NCBI GenBank assembly: GCA_944385925.1 | Contig: CALWZE010000080.1 | Coordinates: 1 to 48,280 of the forward strand | Origin: an uncultured Clostridia bacterium | GTDB taxonomy: Bacteria > Bacillota > Clostridia > Oscillospirales > Ruminococcaceae | Length of the DNA: 48,280 nt | Direction of reading: 5' to 3' | In this document: positions 41,554 to 48,280 of the stretch, one piece after another | How the letters are laid out: each line of letters starts with the position of its first letter | Position numbering within the stretch: the stretch's first letter is position 1 | Notes under the pieces: model-generated | Told to the model about the DNA's origin: nothing | The model's database searches: none | What the model saw: the letters and a program-made list of their open reading frames with translations, nothing else | Position numbers and translations under genes: made by a program

Positions 41554-43650
41554 ATGGATAACGAAAAAATGGTGGAGGCCGTAATCAAGGCGCAGGGAAA
41601 CGACTTGAACGCATTCGCCGAGCTGTATCTTGGGTACAAGGACGGCGCTTACTATGTTGCGAAGAAGATGTTTTCGGATGAAAACAAGGCGCTTAACATT
41701 GTTTACGAAACCTGCATATCGGTCTTTCGTCAGGTGAAAACGCTGAACCCGGCTTCTGCTTTTCAGCTTTGGGTGAATATGATCGCGGGCAGCGTCTGCA
41801 AGCGCCGCCTGAGCAAGGAAGAGCAGGGCATGTTTATGCCCGGTAGCAGCGATAGCGCGCCGCTTGGTTTCAATGAGGATGCCAATGCACAGATTTCCCG
41901 TGCAGCTTTTGACAACGAGGCGACAAAGAGCATGATCTGTTCGATTGCGGATGCGCTGCCGATTGATCAGAAGCTTTGCGCGCTGCTGTATTACTTCTGC
42001 GGACTTAAAGTCGAATACATAGCGCAGGCGCTCGGCTCTACGCCGGTTGCTGTGAAAAATCGCATTTTCAGCGCCACGAACAAAATCAAAGAGGGCATGT
42101 ATGGCTATGAGAGCAACGGCGAAAAGCTCTATGCCGTTCCTGCGTGGCTGATTGCTTCTTCGTTTGTGTTACAGGCAAAGACGATGGTTATGAATCCGTC
42201 CATGACTCAGCAGGTTTTTGCCGCGGCAACTCAGGCGGTTTCCGGCAAGGCGATCACCCCGCCGGTAATTGCGCAGTATGTACAGAGCATGCAGGAGCAG
42301 CCTGTCAAGCAGACGGCGCCTGTAGCTGAGCCGCAGCAGGAGCTTTCAGCGTCCGAGCCTTCGGCTAAACCGGCGGAAGAGGCGCAGGCTTCTGCATCCA
42401 AAGCCGGCGCTGCATATGAGTCGATCGATCTTGGCAAAATCAAGGAGCGGGATTATGACCGCTTTGAGAATGCGGACGATGAAGAGGACGAGCCTCGTAA
42501 ATCGAAAAAGCAGAAAACCGGCGGCAAGAAGAAAGGCGGCCTGATCGCGCTGATCATCGTGCTTGTGGTTTTGGTGCTCGCCGCCGCGGCTGTCTTTGTG
42601 CTTCCCAAGGTTACGGACGGCAAGATTGACCCCATTTCGATGGTGACCTCGCTCTTCTCCAGCCCGGAAAAGCAGATGGAAAAAGCCGACACGCTTATGT
42701 CCGAGGGCGACTATGAGGGTGCGATCCAGATCCTTGAAAAACTGGCGGAAAAAGATGCGTCCAACAAAGATCTGTATTCCAAGCTGATCACCTGCTATGA
42801 GCAGACCGGAATCACGGAAAAGGCAATCGATGCATACAAGAATTATTTCACACTTGTACCCCGTCAGAACGACCTTGCATTGTATCAGAAATATATCGCG
42901 CTTGCTCAGAATGAACCGATCGTATGGGTGGACGAGCAGTTTGGCGCGATGATTTGCGCGGCGCTTGGCAAGGACTCGGTTACGCCGGCAGATCTTGCAA
43001 ATATCAGCGAACTCTATATCGTGGGCAATTCCAAGGCTTACATTGACGCTCAGAGTTATGCCAATGATATGGAATCTGCCTTTACCTTCAATACCGATGC
43101 TACGGAAAAACGTGTAAGCTACATCTATAACGGCGCTGAGCAGACAATTTACAATTATAATACCTTTGTCGATCTTCTCAATTTCGGCGGTCTGCGTACC
43201 CTGAGCCTTGATTTTGTTGGATACGGCGATTTGGAGACGGTTCTCAAACTGAAAACCGACATCAGTTCTCTCCGCTTCTCGGGCTGCCAGCTTGGCACAA
43301 TCCCGGATTTGACCATGCTCGGTTCGCTCAGCAGCCTGACCATTACGCATGACACGATCAGCGACATTTCTCCGCTTTCGACCCTGACCGGTCTGACCAG
43401 TCTGGACCTTTCTTTCAACGCCATTTCCAATCTGACGCCGCTGTCGGGATTGACTGGGTTGACTTCGCTGAATCTGTACTCCAATGCTGTTGAGGACATT
43501 GAGCCGCTTGCAACGCTCACGGCCTTGACTGAACTGAATATTGGTCGGAACAAGATCGAAGACTTTGATCCGATCAGTGAGCTGGAATTCGAAGAGGATA
43601 TGTACAACGACGATGACCAGTTCTGGGAGCCGGAAGAAGTCACTGAGTAA
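41554..43650 (+). CDS. Sigma-factor-like/TM/TPR/leucine-rich-repeat fusion protein
   Basis: A 698-residue protein with an unusual order of parts. Residues ~1-95 look like sigma-70 region 2 of ECF type (AFAELYLGYKDGAYYVAKKMF). Residues ~127-185 look like region 4 (LPIDQKLCALLYYFCGLKVEYIA then GSTPVAVKNRIFSATNKIKEG, a helix-turn-helix). A Pro/Ala/Gln-rich linker (~235-285) and a Lys-rich stretch lead to one membrane helix (~329-352). Then come TPR-like helices (~373-440), a linker, and leucine-rich repeats (~580-680) of the internalin type (LTGLTSLDLSFNAISNLTPLSGL) with an acidic tail. Charges place the sigma-like part inside and the TPR/LRR outside. GAGGAAGG precedes the ATG. No anti-sigma gene is adjacent. 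Function is unknown; the sigma part may have lost promoter activity. Confidence 0.85.
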   Translation: MDNEKMVEAVIKAQGNDLNAFAELYLGYKDGAYYVAKKMFSDENKALNIVYETCISVFRQVKTLNPASAFQLWVNMIAGSVCKRRLSKEEQGMFMPGSSDSAPLGFNEDANAQISRAAFDNEATKSMICSIADALPIDQKLCALLYYFCGLKVEYIAQALGSTPVAVKNRIFSATNKIKEGMYGYESNGEKLYAVPAWLIASSFVLQAKTMVMNPSMTQQVFAAATQAVSGKAITPPVIAQYVQSMQEQPVKQTAPVAEPQQELSASEPSAKPAEEAQASASKAGAAYESIDLGKIKERDYDRFENADDEEDEPRKSKKQKTGGKKKGGLIALIIVLVVLVLAAAAVFVLPKVTDGKIDPISMVTSLFSSPEKQMEKADTLMSEGDYEGAIQILEKLAEKDASNKDLYSKLITCYEQTGITEKAIDAYKNYFTLVPRQNDLALYQKYIALAQNEPIVWVDEQFGAMICAALGKDSVTPADLANISELYIVGNSKAYIDAQSYANDMESAFTFNTDATEKRVSYIYNGAEQTIYNYNTFVDLLNFGGLRTLSLDFVGYGDLETVLKLKTDISSLRFSGCQLGTIPDLTMLGSLSSLTITHDTISDISPLSTLTGLTSLDLSFNAISNLTPLSGLTGLTSLNLYSNAVEDIEPLATLTALTELNIGRNKIEDFDPISELEFEEDMYNDDDQFWEPEEVTE

Positions 43651-43669
43651 AATTAAATCATTTGCACTA

Positions 43670-43700
43670 AAAAAGCCCGCGCGATTTGCGCGGGCTTTTT
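43670..43700 (+). terminator. Terminator of the sigma-like/LRR gene
   Basis: AAAAAGCCCGCGC (43670-43682) and GCGCGGGCTTTTT (43688-43700) are perfect 13-base arms around GATTT. Confidence 0.92.
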
Positions 43701-44310
43701 GCTGACGTTTTTTGAGGAAATATCATAAGATAGGCGGACGGGAATACAGGATTTCAGATAAAGAAACTTTTTGCCGCATCAGATAAAGCACAGCTGATCG
43801 CATAAAAATCGGCATCAAGTTTAACAGATTAAGTGATGAGGACTTGTTGGGCTGCATCTACAACATTTATTCTTGCAGCCAGAAAAGTAAAATGTGGATC
43901 TTTAAGCAAAACAGGGGCAAATACTGTGATTATTGGTCTTCTCCAATTTTTTAAAACGGAGAAGCCGCACAGCTCAGCAAGCGACTTATCACATATCGCT
44001 TATGTAAATGCGATGTATTTGCCGCAAAGGGAGATAAAGAGCACCCCCCAAACGAGAATGGGCGGTCTAAACCAGGGCGAAGATTTAATTTTAAGATGGA
44101 AAAGTGATTCAAAACTGGTTAAAGAAAGTACAAGCCAGCACCATTCAGGTACTGGCTTGTTTCATAATCCAACGACAATTTCTTGTAAAAATGGCTTTGC
44201 TTCTTTACGCCGTCATTACGGAGATATGGGAAACACGTCCGATTGTCGGTCAGACTTTTGTTTTTTGTCATCTGTTAACAGCTATAAGCTGTGCAGAACC
44301 GGAAGACAAA
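43701..44310. other. 600-bp stretch without a supported gene, with an orphan terminator
   Basis: A 162-codon plus-strand frame (43833-44321) overlaps the hydrogenase stop and has no ribosome binding site or family resemblance. A hairpin at 44042-44066 shares its loop with the terminator at the window end, and a terminator-like hairpin at 44131-44164 follows no recognised gene. A small RNA or a decayed gene is possible. Confidence 0.45.
44131..44164 (+). terminator. Orphan terminator-like hairpin
   Basis: ACAAGCCAGCACC (44131-44143) pairs with GGTACTGGCTTGT (44149-44161) except for one position, loop ATTCA, then TTTC. Confidence 0.6.
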
Positions 44311-45825
44311 TTATTCCATGACCTCAGGCAAGCGATCCAGATAATGAGATTTAAGCGAGGACTTGCTTTCCGCCTGCTTAGCATATTCCTGAACGTTTTT
44401 GGAAGCTTTAACGACAGGCTGAATTGTCCCGGCGCCTGCCACACACCCTCCGGGACATCCCATGCCCTCAAGCAGGTAGCCGTTGCGTTGGCCGGCCTTG
44501 GCAAGTGCAAGCATTTTGCGGCACTCGCGCAGACCGTCAGCCGAATCGATCAAGAGTTCTCGATCAGGGGCGAGCTCCTTTATGACCTCGGCGACTGCCT
44601 TGGCTACGCCGCCTGACACTGCGAATCCGCGGCCGGAAGCTGTGCCTTCGCGGAAATCGAATTTGTCATCATCGGGCATAGAGGCAAAATCAATCTCCTT
44701 GGCGTCGAACATACCTTGAAGCTCTTCGAAAGTGAGAACAAAATCAACATCTGAGCGCACAGAGGTTCTGGAAGCTTCCAGCTTTTTGGCAGCGCAGGGG
44801 CCGATAAAGACCACCCGTGCGTTCGGATGTTCTTTTTTTATCAAACGTGCGGTCAGAACCATTGGGGTCAGCGCCATAGAAATGTATGGCGCAAAATCGG
44901 GATAAAGCTTTTTAGCCATAACGCTCCATGCGGGGCAGCAGCTAGTCGCCATAAAGGGCTGCTCAGCCGGCACTTTTTCAAGGAAATCGTGCGCCTCATC
45001 GACAGTGCACAGGTCGGCACCGATAGCAACTTCAACCACCTTGGAGAATCCCAGCTGCTTCATCGCTTCATTTAGACGATAAGGCGTAGCCTCGCGTCCA
45101 AATTGACCGATAAAGGCGGGAGCCACAGCGGCAATTACCTCGTGTCCCTCTTTAATAGCGTGGATTAACTGGAAAATCTGGCTTTTATCCGCGATTGCCG
45201 CAAAGGGGCAGTTGACAAGGCACATGCCGCAGGAAACGCATTTATCATAATTGATCTTTGCGCGGCCGAGATGATCGCTTTCGATTGCATCCATGCCACA
45301 GGCGGCAGCACAAGGACGCTCAATTCGAATGATTGCATTGTAAGCACATTGCTCGATGCATTTGCCGCATTTGACGCATTTATCCTGATCAATTACGCTC
45401 TTTCCTTTAACAATGGATATCGCGTTTTTGGGGCAAACCTCTTTGCATGGATGTGCAATGCAGCCCTGGCAGCTGTCGGTTACCCGAATCTGCTTTGGGG
45501 GGCAGGCGTTGCAGGCAAAAGGAATGATGTTTACAAGAGGGGGATCAAAATATTTGCTGGCGATGGCGCTTTCATCAATGCCTTCGCTGACGGATTTGTG
45601 CTGGGATATTGGACGAAGCGGAAGGCCTATTGCAAGGCGCAGGCGTTCACCTACAATGGCGCGTTCCACAAAAACGTTTTCACGATGTTCCGCGACCTCG
45701 CCGGGAATGATTTTGTAAGGCAGATCGTCTATGCGGGAATAGTCTCCGCCTTCATAGGCCAATCGGGCGATTTCGGTGAAAACCTGCCGGCGCAGGTCGT
45801 TGACATATGTGTGAGTACCTCTCAA
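44311..45825 (-). CDS. [FeFe] hydrogenase, monomeric, multi-ferredoxin type
   Basis: Catalyses H2 formation or uptake with ferredoxin. The 504-residue protein has N-terminal Fe-S segments (CNACPPKQ, CQGCIAHPCKEVCP, CVKCGKCIEQC, CVSCGMCLVNCP, ~105-225) and the H-cluster motifs TSCCPAW (~294), GPCAAKK (~341) and MGCPGGCVAGAG (~455). These variants fit group B hydrogenases, which are common in gut and soil anaerobes and little studied, rather than the prototypical TSCCPGW/MPCxxKK group A. The start is a TTG at 45825, nine bases after GGAGG. It is downstream of the ECF S-component gene with an 85-bp gap and probably shares its transcript. Maturases HydE, HydF and HydG are not in the window. Confidence 0.93.
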   Translation of the reverse strand: MRGTHTYVNDLRRQVFTEIARLAYEGGDYSRIDDLPYKIIPGEVAEHRENVFVERAIVGERLRLAIGLPLRPISQHKSVSEGIDESAIASKYFDPPLVNIIPFACNACPPKQIRVTDSCQGCIAHPCKEVCPKNAISIVKGKSVIDQDKCVKCGKCIEQCAYNAIIRIERPCAAACGMDAIESDHLGRAKINYDKCVSCGMCLVNCPFAAIADKSQIFQLIHAIKEGHEVIAAVAPAFIGQFGREATPYRLNEAMKQLGFSKVVEVAIGADLCTVDEAHDFLEKVPAEQPFMATSCCPAWSVMAKKLYPDFAPYISMALTPMVLTARLIKKEHPNARVVFIGPCAAKKLEASRTSVRSDVDFVLTFEELQGMFDAKEIDFASMPDDDKFDFREGTASGRGFAVSGGVAKAVAEVIKELAPDRELLIDSADGLRECRKMLALAKAGQRNGYLLEGMGCPGGCVAGAGTIQPVVKASKNVQEYAKQAESKSSLKSHYLDRLPEVME

Positions 45826-45910
45826 GAGTATTAACCTCCAATTTTAATCTTCTCAAGGCTTGCGTCGCCGGTGGGGGAGGTGGCGATTTGCATTTTGCCT
45901 GAACGGGGGG

Positions 45911-46471
45911 TTATTTCTGCCGCACGGCCTTGTTCAGCGGCTTAAGCACAGCAAGTGCGAGAAATCCGCCGCACAGAGCTGTGACACCCTGAGGCCACGA
46001 GAACATGATGCCGAGCATGGTGGCCTGTTTTGCGGGAACTTCCGGCAAAAGCGCGAGCACCATCGGAACGAATATCCACAAAAATGCACATTTGACAACC
46101 GCCGCCGCTATGACAGAAACAGCTTTGTGTACGGATAGCTTTTCCGCGCAAAGCCAGAATATCACTGCAATAAGCGCGTTCCCGACAGCAATCACGGGCG
46201 TAACGGCGGGGACAATCGGACCAACGCCCAGCAAAGTCGCAAGAATAGAGGACAATATTCCTATCAAAACAGCGGAGATCGGGCCCGCCTTAACGGCAAA
46301 AACAATCAGCACACAGTTGACAAGGGTGCCTGTGATAAGCTGGCTTACCGAAAAGGGTCCGAAAATCACTGCAATTGAGGGAATCATTTTGCCTAAAAGC
46401 TGGGCAACAACGACCAGCGCGATGCCAAGCGCAGTGCGCGCGACAAAGGTCGCGCCCTTGGAACTTTTCAT
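45911..46471 (-). CDS. ECF transporter S component-like membrane protein
   Basis: A 186-residue, six-helix membrane protein. It looks like a substrate-binding S component of an energy-coupling-factor (vitamin/metal) importer: FGPFSVSQLITGTLVNCVLIVFAV and GILSSILATLLGVGPIVPAVTPVIAVGNALIAVIF in the first half, then a WP-containing last loop. No ATPase or T-component is adjacent, consistent with the shared-module (group II) type. GGAGG lies before the ATG. It is first in a unit with the hydrogenase, so the substrate could be a cofactor or precursor; no known substrate motif was recognised. Confidence 0.72.
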   Translation of the reverse strand: MKSSKGATFVARTALGIALVVVAQLLGKMIPSIAVIFGPFSVSQLITGTLVNCVLIVFAVKAGPISAVLIGILSSILATLLGVGPIVPAVTPVIAVGNALIAVIFWLCAEKLSVHKAVSVIAAAVVKCAFLWIFVPMVLALLPEVPAKQATMLGIMFSWPQGVTALCGGFLALAVLKPLNKAVRQK

Positions 46472-46513
46472 GATACATACCTCCTATTAACCTTTTCCTG
46501 CCTTTAATGCCTA

Positions 46514-46549
46514 AAAGAAACAAAAACCTCTGTCAGTGCACTGGACAGG
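46514..46549 (-). terminator. Terminator-like hairpin in the leader of the ECF/hydrogenase unit
   Basis: On the minus strand CTGTC pairs with GACAG (plus 46544-46548 and 46530-46534) with a further wobble pair. It is followed by GTTTTTGTTTCTTTT (plus 46512-46526), 42 bases before the S-component ATG. A second hairpin GCAAC/GTTGC lies just upstream in the leader. Confidence 0.45.
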
Positions 46550-46593
46550 CGCAGAGTCACTGCAACATCTTCACCAGTTGCTTGCGATGTGAC

Positions 46594-46611
46594 AGAACAC
46601 CGGTGTGTTCT
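46594..46611. promoter_or_regulatory. Dyad in the divergent ECF/perR control region
   Basis: AGAACAC and GTGTTCT are perfect seven-base arms around CGGT. On the minus strand it lies just after a TATACT -10-like box (46616-46621). It may be an operator of the ECF/hydrogenase unit. The GAAC-N8-GTTC spacing does not fit LexA. Confidence 0.4.
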
Positions 46612-46677
46612 CGAACAGTATACCACAATTGCCCGAAAAAAGCATTTTGTAATATAAGAAATTTGCAGGCAGAGTGC

Positions 46678-46706
46678 TTGACAATTTCCAGATTTTGTGC
46701 TTTAAT
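46678..46706 (+). promoter_or_regulatory. Promoter of perR-rubrerythrin
   Basis: TTGACA (46678-46683), 17 bases, TTTAAT (46701-46706). It makes the longer perR frame from 46674 impossible. Confidence 0.7.
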
Positions 46707-46711
46707 CTATT

Positions 46712-46726
46712 TAGTAATTATTCCTA
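46712..46726. promoter_or_regulatory. Possible PerR/Fur box at the perR start site
   Basis: TAGTAATTATTCCTA agrees with the PerR consensus TTATAAT-N-ATTATAA at ten of fifteen places, with an intact core TAATTATT. It sits at the expected transcription start, fitting autoregulation. Confidence 0.45.
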
Positions 46727-46742
46727 TTTAGGTATTGATATT

Positions 46743-47180
46743 ATGTTATCTAAAAATACAATACAGCGCCAGCTGATTTTGGAAGCTGTGCGTGCGCTTA
46801 ACAACCATCCGACGATTGAAGAAGTGTATGATTGGGTGCGCCGCCGCTGCCCGTCGATCAGCAAAGGTACCGTGTACCGCAATATTGGCGTTCTTGAACA
46901 GGAGCATTTCCTAAGACGAATAGAAATCGCAAATGCTCCCGACAGGGTGGACACGGCTTTGACGACGCATTATCATTTTCTATGCAAAGAATGCGGCGGC
47001 ATATATGATGTTCAAATGCCGGTCATGGAGGACCTTCTAAGCCGAGCGACTCAACAGGAAGGGTTTATATTTCAGGAGCATGATATTGTTTTTCGGGGAC
47101 TGTGCCCGAAATGCTCCGCAGGAACTCAGAGTAATGGCTCTGCTGAATCAGCAGAGCATTGCGATACAAAATTAAAATAA
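46743..47180 (+). CDS. perR: Fur family regulator, PerR-like
   Basis: A 145-residue Fur-family repressor. It has the winged-helix region (TIQRQLILEAVRALNNHPTIEEVYDWVRRR and SKGTVYRNIGVLEQ, ~4-60) and the structural zinc site CKECGG plus CPKC. Residues matching PerR's iron/H2O2-sensing site are visible: His in NNHPT, Asp in DRVD, the two His in THYHF and Asp in GGIYDV. The Asp at the last site favours PerR over Fur. The ATG at 46743 has only a weak ribosome binding site; a longer frame runs into the promoter. It is followed after 21 bases by rubrerythrin, the classic PerR target, so the pair is a peroxide response unit with likely autoregulation. Confidence 0.88.
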   Translation: MLSKNTIQRQLILEAVRALNNHPTIEEVYDWVRRRCPSISKGTVYRNIGVLEQEHFLRRIEIANAPDRVDTALTTHYHFLCKECGGIYDVQMPVMEDLLSRATQQEGFIFQEHDIVFRGLCPKCSAGTQSNGSAESAEHCDTKLK

Positions 47181-47201
47181 GACTACAGAGAGGAAATCAA
47201 T

Positions 47202-47744
47202 ATGGCAGAATTAAAAGGCTCCAAAACAGAACAAAATCTCATGACTGCGTTTGCCGGTGAATCTCAGGCGCGCAACAAGTATACTTACTATGCTTCCAAG
47301 GCGAAAAAGGACGGCTATGTCCAGATTGCGGCCCTGTTTGAAGAGACGGCCAACAATGAAAAAGAACATGCAAAAATCTGGTTCAAGCTTCTGCATGACG
47401 GAGCGGTTCCCGACACGGCGACCAATCTGCTGGATGCGGCGCAGGGCGAAAACTACGAGTGGACCGATATGTATGCCGGCTTTGCCAAAACCGCGAAGGA
47501 GGAAGGTTTCGACCACATTGCATTCCTCTTTGAAGAGGTTGGCAAGATTGAAAAAGAGCATGAGGAGAGATACCGCAAGCTGCTGGCCAACGTCGAGGGC
47601 GGTCTGGTCTTTTCCAGGGACGGCGAGGCAGTGTGGCAGTGCTCCAACTGCGGACATATTGTTGTGGGCAAGAAAGCACCGGAGGTTTGCCCGGTGTGCG
47701 ATCACCCGCAGGCATATTTCCAGCTTCGCGCTCAGAACTATTAA
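47202..47744 (+). CDS. rbr: Rubrerythrin
   Basis: Reduces hydrogen peroxide to water in anaerobes. The 180-residue protein has a diiron four-helix domain: [45 protein letters not shown] and [14 protein letters not shown] (Glu and His ligands visible in each). A C-terminal rubredoxin-like domain has CSNCGH and CPVCDHP, four Cys for one iron. Length is normal. GAGAGGAAA lies before the ATG. Electrons would come from a rubredoxin or an NAD(P)H reductase elsewhere. It is in one transcript with perR, and a strong terminator follows. Confidence 0.97.
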   Translation: MAELKGSKTEQNLMTAFAGESQARNKYTYYASKAKKDGYVQIAALFEETANNEKEHAKIWFKLLHDGAVPDTATNLLDAAQGENYEWTDMYAGFAKTAKEEGFDHIAFLFEEVGKIEKEHEERYRKLLANVEGGLVFSRDGEAVWQCSNCGHIVVGKKAPEVCPVCDHPQAYFQLRAQNY

Positions 47745-47755
47745 TTTGTTTCTTG

Positions 47756-47788
47756 AAGGAGGAAACCCCGTGGGGTTTCCTCCTTTTT
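47756..47788 (+). terminator. Terminator of perR-rbr
   Basis: AAGGAGGAAACCC (47756-47768) pairs with GGGTTTCCTCCTT (47773-47785) around CGTG, followed by more Ts. Confidence 0.9.
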
Positions 47789-47850
47789 CGATTCGTAGCG
47801 AAGATGCTAAAATAATAGGTCTTGAGCTGCAAAACATTCATAACAGACAG

Positions 47851-47866
47851 AAAAAAAAAAAAAAAA
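47851..47866. repeat. Homopolymer of sixteen A
   Basis: Sixteen consecutive A residues in the non-coding stretch after rbr. Its true length may be uncertain because such runs are error-prone in sequencing. Confidence 0.9.
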
Positions 47867-47910
47867 CATAAGAAATATAAGCAGTAAAGATATTTGAAAA
47901 AACAGGACAA

Positions 47911-47930
47911 AGATCAACTCGAGTTGATCT
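47911..47930. promoter_or_regulatory. 20-bp perfect palindrome, possible operator
   Basis: AGATCAACTC joined directly to GAGTTGATCT is a perfect dyad without a spacer, in an AT-rich region with no adjacent gene inside the window. No regulator can be assigned. Confidence 0.45.
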
Positions 47931-48238
47931 GGAGTTGAAGCTGAATTGCATAACGAAGGATATATTTATAGTGGGTGCTGTTCGGCTTCAACAAGCTTTG
48001 TTTGCAGATCAAAGCTGCTGTAATTTTTTCTTCTTTGGCGGTTGAAATTTCATGGAAAGGAGGATCAAAAGCGGATTGAACATCGCCGTTAAATGAACTA
48101 TAATATCGGAAGAAGTCGGGCATTGATAGTTTTATGCGCCTTGAAAAAGATAAAAAGAAATAATTAAAGGTGTATTGCAACGGTGTACAAAGGGAACATT
48201 ATAAAAATTAACAATGGACTGCCAATCTTACGCAGAGA

Positions 48239-48271
48239 TACCGCCCAAACGAGACTACGGGCGGTATTTTT
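48239..48271 (+). terminator. Terminator at the window end
   Basis: TACCGCCC (48239-48246) and GGGCGGTA (48259-48266) are perfect arms followed by five Ts. The loop begins AAACGAGA, shared with the hairpin at 44042-44066. No gene precedes it within 490 bases. Confidence 0.75.
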
Positions 48272-48280
48272 GTAGCTTGG

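Larger units (their letters stand above)
47789..48238. other. AT-rich intergenic stretch at the window end
   Basis: No gene is supported. It holds a 16-base A run at 47851-47866, a 20-bp perfect palindrome at 47911-47930 and a small AGCTTTG/CAAAGCT hairpin near 47994-48017. Confidence 0.5.

Noticed and set aside
43833-44321. 162-codon plus-strand frame between the sigma-like and hydrogenase genes
   Set aside because: No ribosome binding site, no family resemblance, a composition unlike a protein, and it runs over an orphan terminator and into the end of the hydrogenase gene.
47914-48180. 88-codon minus-strand frame at the window end
   Set aside because: TTG start without a ribosome binding site, low-complexity AT-driven composition, and it ends inside the 20-bp palindrome.

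Overview
The window is about 48 kb of a low-to-mid GC Firmicutes chromosome, most likely an anaerobic member of the Clostridia. The evidence is a [FeFe] hydrogenase of the TSCCPxW type, rubrerythrin beside a PerR-like regulator, FeoAB with a small Cys-rich partner, Clostridia-type small proteins (DUF6514-like and DUF6465-like), a Firmicutes LexA box (GAAC-N4-GTTC), strong AGGAGG ribosome binding sites, and TTG and GTG starts. No transposase, phage gene, CRISPR array or rRNA was seen, so this looks like ordinary chromosome rather than an island. The species cannot be fixed from the sequence alone.

Layout, 1-20 kb. The window opens inside der (ribosome-assembly GTPase), which overlaps plsY, followed by rmuC and an 83-residue protein. 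The largest unit runs from 4.5 to 12.7 kb: a membrane-anchored M20 peptidase, a complete peptide ABC importer (two permeases, a lipoprotein binding protein, two ATPases) and an M24 Xaa-Pro-type peptidase. This is a peptide uptake and digestion operon. A minus-strand group follows: a DUF6465-like protein, a LysR regulator, an MFS transporter and an M29 aminopeptidase. It stands back to back with a NhaC-type antiporter. A tRNA-Leu(GAG) and an SOS-controlled Y-family polymerase with a small partner gene come next.

Layout, 20-36 kb. An azlCD amino-acid exporter (minus) is followed by a cache-GGDEF-EAL protein whose GGDEF signature is degenerate. A BmrR-like MerR regulator diverges from two consecutive MATE exporters, and the promoter of the first has a textbook 19-bp MerR spacer with a perfect dyad. 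A tocopherol-cyclase-like protein and an unknown lipoprotein precede feoA-feoB and a Cys-rich FeoB partner. A second MerR gene, again behind a 19-bp-spacer promoter, is directly joined to a ferredoxin-tailed aldo/keto reductase. A Nim-like flavoprotein closes the section.

Layout, 36-48 kb. An EamA transporter, tRNA-Arg(TCT), tRNA-Gly(TCC) and mgsA lie on the minus strand. On the plus strand are a GT4 glycosyltransferase and two successive membrane proteins with cytosolic DNA-binding-type heads: an HTH-TM-exodomain protein and a sigma-factor-like-TM-TPR-LRR fusion. The end holds a minus-strand ECF S component plus [FeFe] hydrogenase unit, divergent from perR-rubrerythrin.

The most unusual items are the sigma-like/LRR fusion and its HTH-TM neighbour, the two MerR spacer operators, the hairpin that holds the only Shine-Dalgarno of the tocopherol-cyclase-like gene, and possible attenuator leaders ahead of the second MATE gene and of the ECF/hydrogenase unit. 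All functional assignments are by motif recognition; no database search was run.
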